From positions 10,622 to 32,470 of the forward strand of contig WELB01000064.1 of assembly GCA_009602725.1 (NCBI GenBank): a stretch of 21,849 nt of DNA, in the 5' to 3' direction. Below the pieces are notes generated by a model. The model made no database searches, was not told where the DNA came from, and was given only the letters and a program-made list of their open reading frames with translations. Numbering within the stretch: position 1 is the stretch's first letter; every line of letters begins with the position of its first letter. The translations under genes and the position numbers were made by a program. This DNA is from Spirogloea muscicola. Lineage: Eukaryota > Streptophyta > Zygnematophyceae > Spirogloeales > Spirogloeaceae. Of the stretch, positions 1 through 7,259 are shown piece by piece.

Positions 1-9
1 CGCCGCCGC

Positions 10-40
<31 letters not shown>

Positions 41-44
41 GCCT
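1..44. repeat. CCG trinucleotide run
   Basis: Nearly uninterrupted CCG/CTG-type triplets at the window edge. Similar runs recur at 4945-4977, 10940-10985, 17167-17186, 21268-21298 and 21537-21558, some inside coding exons where they give poly-Pro, poly-Ala or poly-Gly. It could be the edge of a coding exon lying outside the window, but nothing here shows this. Confidence 0.8.
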
Positions 45-979
45 GCACAGCCGCCGCACGGCCCCCGGTGTGACGTCTCGACGCATGCATGCAAGGCGCT
101 CCACTTACTCAGCGGAGAAACCGACGTCCCGCAGAGCCCCCGGCCGTCGCTCCGCAGCCACGCCCCGCCTGCGCCCTCTCGCACGGCGCCCCTCCGGCCC
201 GCCTCACCAGCGCCGCCGCCGCCGCGCCCACTCCGAGCTGCCCGCAGTGGCGGCCCTGCTCCATCGAGATGGCCGACCCGTCGGCCTGCTGCAACCTCCT
301 CGAGGAGGCCGCCCGCAACGTCGATCGATGACCGGGTCCCCACTTGCTCCACCTTGGATCCCCGCGCTCTTGCCCGTCATCACACAGTGGTGCTGTGTGT
401 GCCGCTGCGGCGGCCGCCGGTCCCGCTGTAGTCCTCCCCTGCCGGCGTCGCCCGCCCGCCCGCTCGTGCACGCACACGATGGCGTCGGTATGAGGTCTCG
501 CCTGCACCCCGCATCACTCAGAGCTCCGGCGCCAGGCAGCCATGATGCAGATTGACGCGCTCGACTGACAGCGGCCCATTCCCGTGGCAGGACGACGGGA
601 GCAAGGGGACGCAGGCGGACGAGCAGCAGCTGCGGCTCGCGCGAGACCGTAGCTTGGGCACGGTGAGCCACCTCCACGGGTCCGCTGAGCCGCGATGTCG
701 GCGATCGCCGATAGCCGATTGCGTCGCGAGTCTGCCGGCCAGCGTACCAGTGTCTGCTCTGCTGGCGTGCGTCCCGTCCCGCACGCCGCCCCTGGCAAAC
801 GACGACGAGCTGCACCCGTGATGCAGCCGATGACGGCGGCGGTGGCGCAGCTCGAGGAGCCGCAGCGACGAGGAGACCGGGAGGTCCGTGCACTCCGGGC
901 CGGACGGGGAAGCCCTTCTTCTCTCTTAGCTCCTTGGGCCTCTTTCAGTCCCGCGATATTTTGACCCCCCCCCCTATCT
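45..979. other. GC-rich stretch without a convincing gene
   Basis: Open frames exist on both strands, but their products are Arg/Pro/Ala/Ser-rich, as expected for random GC-rich DNA, and no family was recognised. The best exon candidate is 591-662 on the plus strand. It is bounded by a CAG acceptor and a GTGAGC donor and reads as a hydrophilic helical segment (DDGSKGTQADEQQLRLAR...), but I could not join it to neighbouring exons. A run of ten C lies near 964-974, just outside the fold-back element. Confidence 0.4.
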
Positions 980-1757
980 TGGTCAAGCAAGGTGAGCACC
1001 GGTCTGCACTAGTGCGTCATGTTTGCGGACGATCTTCCGCGTCAACCGGTGACACTGAACCACTCACCGCCTCTTGTCTCCTTCAGGCCAAGCGCTGGCT
1101 GAGTGGAAGAGGATTTTCATCACCATTGTTGGGAAGCATCCAAGCTTCTACAAGGACATTGAAGCCGACCAAAGTGCAAGCGCCTCGAAAATTCCTACAA
1201 GGAGGAGAAGAGGAAGAGGGGCACGAGCGGCGAGGCGGCATCAACTCTTCACGGCAGTGCGGCCGAGGTCTTCAACGTTATCGTCTCATATCAGGAATTG
1301 AAGCCTAACACAACAACACATCTTGACACCGTCGGCCTTCCTCTTTCGCTGACTTGTCGAGGCCTCCTCCCTGGGCGCCATGCCCGGAAGTCCGGTGGAG
1401 CAGCCGCCGCTATCAAGGTGCGCTGTTGTGCATACGTTCAGCTTCGACCCCCGATATGATTCAATCACGTCAAAGAGCTTGGCGGCAGTTCCGCGAAGAT
1501 TGGGTGCCGCCTCGCCACTCGTGCCCCTCTCCTTAACTCGTCCTTGTATAATTTGTCGAGGCGCTTGTACTTCTGCCGGCACGCTTCAATGTCCTAAGCT
1601 TGGATGCTTCCCAACAATGGTGGGTATTCGCTTCCACTCAGCCAGTGCTTGGAAAATAGATAAGAGGCGGTGAGTGGTTCAGTGACACCAATTGTCGCGG
1701 AAGACCGTCCGCAACGATGATGCATTAGTGCAGACCGGTGCGCACCTTGCTTGACCA
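980..1757. mobile_element. fold-back element with two long inverted arms
   Basis: The left arm (about 980-1345) is repeated in reverse complement as the right arm (about 1757-1405), with a ~60 bp loop. The outer ends match (TGGTCAAGCAAGGTG at 980 and its complement ending at 1757), and the arms stay alignable, with indels, to the loop. Each arm carries the same damaged coding segment: on the plus strand ALAEWKRI then IVGKHPSFYKDIEA, and on the minus strand YKRLDKLYKDE-like and KLFDVIESY pieces. The charged helical pattern loosely recalls a Myb/SANT or trihelix DNA-binding domain, a weak guess. Both copies are broken by stops and frame changes. It could be a non-autonomous fold-back transposon or a head-to-head duplication of a transposon gene end. 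Confidence 0.7.
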
Positions 1758-1810
1758 CGTTACTCTCTTGGCCAGCTCGGCGGCTCCTTCAGCTCCTTCT
1801 GTATATATTC

Positions 1811-1860
1811 TTTTTCGGGCTGGCTTATCACAGCCTTGCCCCCATTTGGAAAGCCACTTT
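1811..1860 (+). repeat. hairpin repeat unit (type B)
   Basis: A T-rich lead is followed by GGCTG (1818-1822) and CAGCC (1831-1835) around a short loop, then the TTGCCCCCAN-TGG-AGCCACTT tail shared with 7180-7236 and 17755-17800. It belongs to the dispersed family described under findings. Confidence 0.7.
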
Positions 1861-2018
1861 CTTTAGCGTGTAAGAGCGTGACTACTCACTCATGTCTTCA
1901 TGAGCCCCTGCCGTCATCGCGGGGGCTGCTGCTAATGAATCGTTAGTATCCCCCTCGTCAGGCCGGCCCTCCAGGGCTGGGCCATGGGGCGACTCTCTAC
2001 ACACCCTCGGAAATGTTC

Positions 2019-2140
2019 GTGTATTTGAAACAAACGAAGGCCACAATGGCCAAGAACAAAGGCAAGCACATCTGATGACGTACATCACCAACTACAATTT
2101 GACCCGCTCAGTAACCACGATCAATACATAAGAAATATCG
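2019..2140 (-). mobile_element. LINE 3' end fragment (copy L1)
   Basis: Read on the minus strand, this is the last ~120 bp of the LINE seen at 7260-8440: the end of the frame, the short 3' UTR with GTGCTTGCC, the GGCC-TTCGTTTGTTTCAAA block and the terminal AATACACG. It is severely 5'-truncated and carries no coding capacity. Confidence 0.75.
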
Positions 2141-2561
2141 GGAAGGGTGGCTAGAAGACATGGGCCGAGACGGGAGTCTGGAAATCTGGTGCAGTGATGC
2201 CCAGCGAGAGACGCAGCTCTGCTGCTGCCTGCTGCCGCAGCCCGTCGCTGCAGCCCAATGCCGGCACACTGCCTCGAAGTAAATAATATGGCTGCGGCCC
2301 TTGTCAAAAAACTTGCTACTTGTGCCCCAAAGGAAGACTCACCGCCTGCCGGCGGTGCCTCAGGGCAGGACCTCCGCTGCTGTGTGCGCTGGCAGTTGAC
2401 TGTGTAGGAGGTGTTGCCCCTCACACCTTCTATAATCGAACCCCAATCAGGACGCTATTACTTTGGACGGCGTGTGCAGGGGTAGGGTCATCACACAGGT
2501 ACTCCCTCCCGAGGAGGCGTCATGTAGAGGATTCTTATAAGATTGCGCTCTGTGGCCATTT
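2141..2561. other. no gene seen
   Basis: Open frames on both strands here have biased, unfamiliar products and no paired splice sites that extend them. I see no recognisable family and no strong repeat structure. Confidence 0.4.
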
Positions 2562-2640
2562 CGGACCTTGTCCATTCCTTCTGGGCTGGCCTCTCCCAGC
2601 CATCTCCTTAGTCTTGAAGGAGCTGCTTTTTCTCCCAGAG
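2562..2640 (+). repeat. hairpin repeat unit (type A)
   Basis: GGACCTTGTCCATT is followed by GGCTGG (2584-2589), a six-base loop and CCAGCC (2596-2601), then a degenerate downstream tail. The leader and stem match the units at 5515-5590, 17985-18077 and, inverted, 10545-10615. Confidence 0.75.
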
Positions 2641-3244
2641 AACCCCAGTCGCTGCTTCGATTGCCCGAAATGGTCGGAAGCTTCCAACACCTGCACCGCT
2701 TTTCGCCAATTGAGCTGGCCAACCAGTTCCGCCCACATCAGGCACTGTGTCTAACACGGGCAGAATCTTGTGTGGCATAGTCCCCTCAGACCGCAATGGG
2801 CCGCAGACCACAAATTGGAACCCTGGCCGGCCCTGTCCACAATGTTTCAGTACACCCGATGCAATACGCCCGGCATTGCATCGCTCGGGTTGGCAGAAGA
2901 GAGTCCAGGTATGACTGCAGGATAAGCTGCAGTCAAATTCTCTCCTTGGAACTCAAAATCACAAGGCTTTTGCCACCAAGGCACACTCATTTGCCGCTCA
3001 ATCACGCTGCGGACATTACGGCCGTTGCAGTCAAGGAACTAAAATCTTCACGAGCGGAAAAGCCCTCCCTGGCGAACCCTGGAGGCGGCAGCCAAAGTGC
3101 GGCCTCCCCGCAAGTAACTAGCAGACGCGAAGGAACGCTGCAGAAATGGCAAGGCGCATGCTGTACGCCCACACCAAGTAAGCAAGGCCCCAAGATAGGG
3201 ATTCAAAGGTCGCCTGTCGCAAGTAGTGCGGATTGATGATCAAT
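2641..3244. other. no gene seen
   Basis: One plus-strand frame (2796-3236) is open for 146 codons, but its product is unlike any family I know and lacks an obvious domain. It has neither upstream nor downstream exon support. It may be relic transposon sequence. Confidence 0.35.
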
Positions 3245-3600
3245 TTAAGATATGTATTATAGATATTTCGTTGTAATGGTATGCTCACTGACTTTGTACT
3301 TTTGTCCTCTTGGCCCTATACAGAAGTCACCTTCGTAAGGTGTCACCTTCATTACCCATTCAACACTGCACGAGGGGTATACTATAAGCGTAGAAATTGC
3401 ACATCAGAAGTGTAATCTTGAGAAACCTGGTCAGAAGCCTCATAGAAGGTTCATTTTAAATTCTCGTTCTGTAAGCCCAGCGTCTTTTCTGGAATATTCC
3501 ATAATACCTGACATAATCGCCTGATCACAGCCTAGAAGAAGAGATAACTATGTACAGATCTTCACAGATGGCTTATTGTATGCTTACGCTCAATAACCTT
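3245..3600 (+). repeat. direct repeat copy 1 (AT-richer)
   Basis: This block matches 4030-4370 in the same orientation. Shared landmarks, in order, are GTATG-TCACTGA, CTGTTGG/TCTTGG-CCCTAT-CAGAAGTC, a TCTTGAG-AACCT block, TTCTGTAAGCCCAGCGTCTT, ATACCTGACAT and TGTACAGATCTT-ACAG-TGGCTTATTGTA. Indels separate the copies, so they are old. It encodes no convincing protein. Confidence 0.8.
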
Positions 3601-4029
3601 CTAGTCGGCAAGTGCAGATCACAACAACTAGAAGGCGTCTTCATGACAAGGAAATGAGCTAAAGGGGCGAGGTCTGTGAACAGCCAACCTGTGCCGTACG
3701 TGACCTCATGCTGGCTTTCCTTGTCCGGACCAGACAGCGGACCCAGGCTGCATGAGGCATGAGCGCACCAGACGTGTACTCACCGGGCTGATCAGGACGA
3801 CTGCAGTGCGAGTATTTACAGGAGTATAAGATGAAATGATAGCGGTCTACTGCAGGTACTGCTTCCTGCAGCAGTGATTGCTGTAGACTGTCCAGGTTCG
3901 GAAGCTCCCACAGATGTCAACATTGGTGGTCGATTGCATCTACATTTCTGGTCCACCTAATGGCAATCAGATCACTCAACAGCACAACTGTCCTGAATAC
4001 CCTCATCTGTGCCCAGCTTTAGAAGGTAA
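3601..4029. other. spacer between the direct repeats
   Basis: No gene seen. A 9 bp perfect inverted repeat (CCTTCTAGT at 3597-3605, ACTAGAAGG at 3627-3635) sits at the left junction, and CTGCAG-rich short palindromes occur near 3850-3890. If the flanking copies are terminal repeats, this is the internal part of a very small non-autonomous element. Confidence 0.45.
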
Positions 4030-4370
4030 ATAAGAGATTCTGTATAAAGGTATGTTCACTGAGTTTGTCTTGTGTCCTGTTGGCCCTATCCAGAAGTCTT
4101 CTTCGTAAATTATCTTGATCCAATCAGACATGTCAAGATGATATCTTATAATTGCAAACTTTTGCACTCTAGAAGTGACATCTTGAGCAACCTTGTAGTA
4201 ATCCTTATGTTTCTATTGGTTCTTCAATCCACCTTCTGTAAGCCCAGCGTCTTTTCTGTAACATTCACTGATACCTGACATCGCAGCTCGAATACAGCCT
4301 TGGAAAAAGAGATGGACATGTACAGATCTTTACAGCTGGCTTATTGTAGGCTAGTCCAGTGCATACTATG
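4030..4370 (+). repeat. direct repeat copy 2 (AT-richer)
   Basis: Second copy of the block at 3245-3600, with the same order of landmarks and a start-to-start distance of about 785 bp. It ends some 80 bp before the 3' end of the minus-strand gene at 4449. Confidence 0.8.
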
Positions 4371-4448
4371 TACTACATGGGGCGAGCCGATGGGACTTGC
4401 GCTGGCGAGGCAGGCGCGACGCGGGCGGTCAGAGCCGGCGGTGCGGGC

Positions 4449-4898
4449 TCAGGGCTCAGGGGGTGGCGGCGAGGCACGGGCGCCGACGGTCGGGTAACGG
4501 CGCTTGGAGTCCTCAAGCGCCCAGCTGGCATGGTGCCGGTAGGCGTAGACGGTGCCGCCGCAGAAGAAGTCGGGGCGGCGCTCCGCGTACGCGCACAGGG
4601 CGTGCACCATCAGGGCGATCGCCTTGTCAGAGTACCCAAACACTTCCCGCGACCACGCGACGAAGTACGCAAACTCGATGATACCGATGCGGCCGGACCA
4701 GCCCGCCAGCCACGCCTCGTACCCGGCGGCGCTGCCATCCGCATATTCCACGGCGAGGCACCGGACCAGAGCGGCCATGGCCTCCTGGAATGCCTCCGCG
4801 CGCGGCAGCCCGCGGCGCTCCCAATCGTCCCACGCGGCCCCGCTGGGGCCGCCGCCGCCCTCGTCGTGGTTGTCGTCACGGGTGGCGGCGTCCGCCAT
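4449..4898 (-). CDS. unidentified 149-aa protein
   Basis: I do not recognise this protein. The frame begins MADAATRDD and has an acidic, Gly-rich lead (residues 1-20). A compact aromatic and aliphatic stretch follows that looks like a folded helical domain (GRIGIIEFAYFVAW, GYSDKAIALMVHALCAYAE, FFCGGTVYAYRHHASWALED), then a Pro-rich tail ending PPPPEP. Amino-acid use here is far more protein-like than in the overlapping frames. The frame is open upstream to an ATG at 5237, but that extension is a poly-Pro tract encoded by a CGG run, followed by low-complexity sequence reaching the repeat at 5243, so I chose the ATG at 4898. It could be the last exon of a longer gene whose upstream exons were cut off by the repeats. 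Confidence 0.5.
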   Translation of the reverse strand: MADAATRDDNHDEGGGGPSGAAWDDWERRGLPRAEAFQEAMAALVRCLAVEYADGSAAGYEAWLAGWSGRIGIIEFAYFVAWSREVFGYSDKAIALMVHALCAYAERRPDFFCGGTVYAYRHHASWALEDSKRRYPTVGARASPPPPEP

Positions 4899-4944
4899 CC
4901 GGGCTGTGCGGCGGCGGAATGGCCCTCCGCAGCGGCGGACGGAA

Positions 4945-4976
<32 letters not shown>

Positions 4977-4977
4977 G
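4945..4977. repeat. CGG trinucleotide run
   Basis: About ten GGC triplets lie upstream of the ATG chosen for the 149-aa protein. On the minus strand they would encode the poly-Pro tract of the longer reading frame. Confidence 0.85.
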
Positions 4978-5242
4978 CTGGGTGCGGGGTGCAGTTGGGC
5001 GCTGGGTCCGCCTGCAGCTGGGTGGATGAGGGCAGGCTGCTCGAGCGTGGCGGGCTGTGATTGGCCCAGCCAAGGACGCCCTTCGAGGACGCCGAGGATC
5101 GACGGCGCAAAGCGGTCGCCACGGTGACGATCGGACGGCTCCGGACGGCCTGTGGGCGCTGCCTGGGCGCGCCGCCTCGCCTCGAGGGCGTGTCGAGCCA
5201 GCAGGCTCGCGAGCGAAGGTTTATCGCATTTATTCATTCGTT

Positions 5243-5293
5243 TTTTGGGCTGGCTTTTCCAGCCCCGATCCTCAGTGGGCGCGCCCTTCTCTC
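5243..5293 (+). repeat. hairpin repeat unit
   Basis: A T run precedes a 7 bp perfect stem, GGGCTGG (5247-5253) and CCAGCCC (5259-5265), with a 5-base loop. This is one of the most perfect hairpins of the family. Confidence 0.8.
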
Positions 5294-5465
5294 ATGCGCC
5301 TGTCCGTCTCGTTGCAGAGGTCCATGGCTCGCGCGCTGCATCTGCGTGCTGGTCGTGCCTGAGGTGCAACCTCTGGCCCCGGACCTGGCCCTGGCCCTGG
5401 CCAGGGGGACCGCTACCAGGAGACCAGTTTCTCCAACCTGCGGCTGCTTAGCAGGGGTGACCGAG
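5294..5465 (+). mobile_element. LINE-like C-terminal remnant (family 2, copy P1)
   Basis: The plus strand reads MRLSVSLQRSMARALHLRAG before a stop, then a frame-shifted continuation. The same segment appears at 9490-9685 (LSVSLQRLMAHALHLRA) and, more diverged, at 5660-5862 and 17586-17705. The pattern also resembles the last coding segment of the main LINE family (RRVSACLQRAQANALHQKAG), so these are probably a diverged subfamily. It runs into hairpin unit 5515-5590. Confidence 0.55.
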
Positions 5466-5514
5466 TGATTCGTAGCTACTTGATTTTCTGTGTGCTTATG
5501 CGCTTTCCCTGGCC

Positions 5515-5590
5515 CCTTGGACCTTGTCCATTTTATCATTCTGGGCTGGCCTCTCCCAGCCACCGCCCTCTCCTGGAAGCGTCTTCCTTC
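5515..5590 (+). repeat. hairpin repeat unit (type A)
   Basis: GGACCTTGTCCATTTTATCA precedes GGCTGG (5544-5549) and CCAGCC (5556-5561), then a tail ending CTGGAAGCGTCTTCC. The 21 bases at 5555-5575 recur exactly, inverted, at 8914-8934 at the 5' junction of a LINE copy. Confidence 0.85.
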
Positions 5591-5659
5591 ATCTGCCCGG
5601 GCAGGCCCCACGCCCCGCACGAGGACAGCCGCCGCGCGGAGCGTCGGCCGGGTCAGCCA

Positions 5660-5862
5660 GGGGAGCTGCCCGGCTTCGACGCTGCCGGCTCGCTTGCGCA
5701 GGTCTTCCGCATGCGGCTGGCAATCTCTTTCCTGCGCTCCCTGGCTTACGCCGTCCACTCGGAGCAGGCCGCGTTATGGCTGCTGCATCTGGATCTAGGC
5801 AGTGCCTCTTTTCCAACTGCGAGTCATTTAGACTTGTTGCTGCTCACTGGTGGGTACTAAGC
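5660..5862 (+). mobile_element. LINE-like C-terminal remnant (family 2, copy P2)
   Basis: The open plus-strand segment reads AGSLAQVFRMRLAIS, then LAYAVHSEQAALWLLHL, and ends LLTGGY before TAA at 5858-5860. The same order (AGSLAQVF..., ALWL) occurs at 17586-17705. It lies between two hairpin units and has no upstream RT-like sequence. Confidence 0.5.
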
Positions 5863-5924
5863 TTGCACCTGCGGTCGTCTCGTGTCTAGCCGTGTGATTT
5901 CGTTCTTCGGCACCTTCGGCTCTT

Positions 5925-6036
5925 TGCCGAGGCTGGCCTTTCCCAGCCACCGCTCTCTCCTGGAAGCGTCTTTCCCTTTTTGGGCTGGCCTTTCCCAGCC
6001 CCTTCCCCCTTGTGGGCGAGCAATTTCTTCGCCAAA
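5925..6036 (+). repeat. tandem pair of hairpin units (A then B)
   Basis: Two units sit head to tail. The first has GGCTGG (5931-5936)/CCAGCC (5943-5948) and the CTGGAAGCGTCTTTCC tail. The second has GGCTGG (5983-5988)/CCAGCC (5995-6000) and the type B tail of C-rich then TGTGGG and TTCTTCG. This pair shows that the two unit types can be neighbours, at a period of about 52 bp. Confidence 0.8.
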
Positions 6037-6058
6037 AGGTCCCAGAGGGAGGAATGGA

Positions 6059-6136
6059 GTGTGTATTACGAGATGGAGGGCCTGTGAGGCCAAGTACAAA
6101 GGCAAGCACCTTGACATATGCACATCACCTGCTGCT
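6059..6136 (-). mobile_element. LINE 3' end fragment (copy L2, subfamily B)
   Basis: Reverse complement of the 3' UTR found at 10295-10365: GTGATGT-CA, TGTGCTTGCCTTTGTACTTGG, CACAGGCCCTCCATCTC and terminal AATACACA-TCCATTC. Only the last ~80 bp are kept. A type B hairpin unit lies next to its 3' end at 5983-6036 and another beyond its 5' end at 6138. Confidence 0.65.
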
Positions 6137-6137
6137 A

Positions 6138-6195
6138 AGAAAAAGTGGCACCCCTCATGGGGGCAAGGGCCGCGTAAACCCAGCCCAAAAAGAAG
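6138..6195 (-). repeat. hairpin repeat unit (type B, degenerate)
   Basis: Inverted unit: AAGTGGCAC-CCC, GGGGGCAAGGGC, then CCAGCCCAAAAAGAAG. It matches 7180-7236 closely, but the stem is imperfect here. Confidence 0.65.
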
Positions 6196-6486
6196 TGACA
6201 ATGGTTCGGAGGGGCCTACAAACGTTTAGCAGCTGCAAAGGGGCCTGAAGATGCTATGTCAGAACAGGGGGAGGATGGATCACTCAGTAGTTACGAGTGA
6301 GGAGCCTCAGGTCCGACAGACTAGCTGCAGGAAGACAGGCACCCTCTCAACCTCTCCCCCTTGAACGTTTTCCTCGCTCTCTCGCTTCTGGGCTGACTGA
6401 TCACTTTGAGTACTAATGTCACCCTCTTACGTCAGACACCTCCGCATAGGGCTCCGTCTCATGTAACCTTGTTCATTCTGCCTGAA
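6196..6486. other. no gene seen
   Basis: Short spacer between a hairpin unit and the left end of the inverted LINE copy. No coding or repeat signal recognised. Confidence 0.4.
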
Positions 6487-6998
6487 CAATCCCAGACTTG
6501 CAATCTTTTCCAGTAAGGTATGGAAGCGAGGACCCATGCAGCCGAAGGTGTCGATTGCAGCTGGTAAGAGGTGATCACTTCGGAGGTAGTCAGAGTAGTG
6601 TAGGAGTTTTCTCTGCTCTGCACCTCCCACTGCGTGGTCAGCAATGTGGGTGGTTGCTGAACTCTTGTATGCCTCCGGGCGGGGGCTTGGCGGGCTGCCC
6701 AGCCGGATACCCCCCCGAGGGCTTGCCAGCTGCATATCTGTCTTTCTTGCGACGACGTGTTTCGGCCTGTTTGCAGCGTGCTCAGGCTAATGCCTTGCAC
6801 CAGAAAGCTGGCCGAGCTCTAGTTGGTGGCAGAAGGGCTTCGTATCTGACATCTAGTATTCAGGCATCGATTAGCGACCTTTATGTTTTGACCCGTGATT
6901 ACTGAGCGGGTTACTTTGCTGTAGATTACAGTATGTAGGTCTTTAGATGTGCTTGCCTTTGTACTTGTCCTTTGGCCTTCGTTTGTTTCAAATACACG
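6487..6998 (+). mobile_element. LINE copy with inverted 5' part (copy L3)
   Basis: The right part (6721-6998, plus) is the LINE C-terminus, PAAYLSFLRRRVSACLQRAQ to a TGA at 6903-6905, followed by the 3' UTR ending AATACACG. The left part (6487-6676) is the preceding segment on the minus strand: EAYKSSATTHIADHAVGG, EQRKLLHYSDY, DTFGCMGPRFHTLLEKIASLG. In the uninverted copy at 7348-8127 the left segment directly precedes the right one, so this copy is 5'-truncated with its 5' half flipped. A 44 bp GC-rich palindromic stretch (6677-6720) separates the halves. The order (reverse of A-B, then C-D) is what twin-primed reverse transcription of LINEs produces. Confidence 0.8.
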
Positions 6999-7014
6999 AA
7001 AATTTACCCCGAGG

Positions 7015-7080
7015 CAGAAGGACGCTTCCAGGAAAAAAGAAAGCGGCTGCTGATATCTAAAGAGGGGCTGTGAAAGCCCC
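7015..7080 (-). repeat. hairpin repeat unit (diverged)
   Basis: Inverted unit next to the 3' end of copy L3. It has GACGCTTCCAGG (the type A tail) and GGGGCT (7064-7069)/AGCCCC (7075-7080) as a 6 bp stem with a 5-base loop. Confidence 0.6.
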
Positions 7081-7179
7081 AGGTGAATACAGGTATTCAT
7101 GACGGAGCCACAGGCTAGGCAGCCAGGGCATTCTTGGTACCCCCGTGTCAACAGTAGGAAGTCAGATGAGCCGAGGGGA

Positions 7180-7236
7180 AGAAGAAGTGGCACTCCCAAT
7201 GGGGGCAAGGGCTGCGGAAAGCCAGCCCAAAAAGAA
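7180..7236 (-). repeat. hairpin repeat unit (type B)
   Basis: GAAGAAGTGGCACTCCCA, GGGGGCAAGGGCTG and CAGCCCAAAAAGAA; the stem is GGGCTG (7209-7214)/CAGCCC (7223-7228). It lies ~25 bp beyond the 3' end of LINE copy L4, in the same orientation as that LINE. Confidence 0.75.
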
Positions 7237-7259
7237 TTGAGAGAGGAGAGATGAATTTT

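Noticed and set aside
204-893. 229-codon open frame on the minus strand
   Set aside because: Arg/Pro/Ala/Ser-rich product typical of GC-rich random frames, no motif, and equally long frames overlap on the other strand.
2796-3236. Possible 146-aa plus-strand gene
   Set aside because: No family resemblance, no domain, no supporting exons, and it lies between repeats; left as unassigned sequence.
4552-5127. 191-codon plus-strand frame
   Set aside because: Antisense shadow of the 149-aa gene and of the CGG run (poly-Gly product).
4898-5237. Longer 262-aa version of the unidentified minus-strand protein
   Set aside because: The extra N-terminus is poly-Pro from a CGG run plus low-complexity sequence, and its ATG lies at the edge of a repeat unit; the ATG at 4898 is more plausible.
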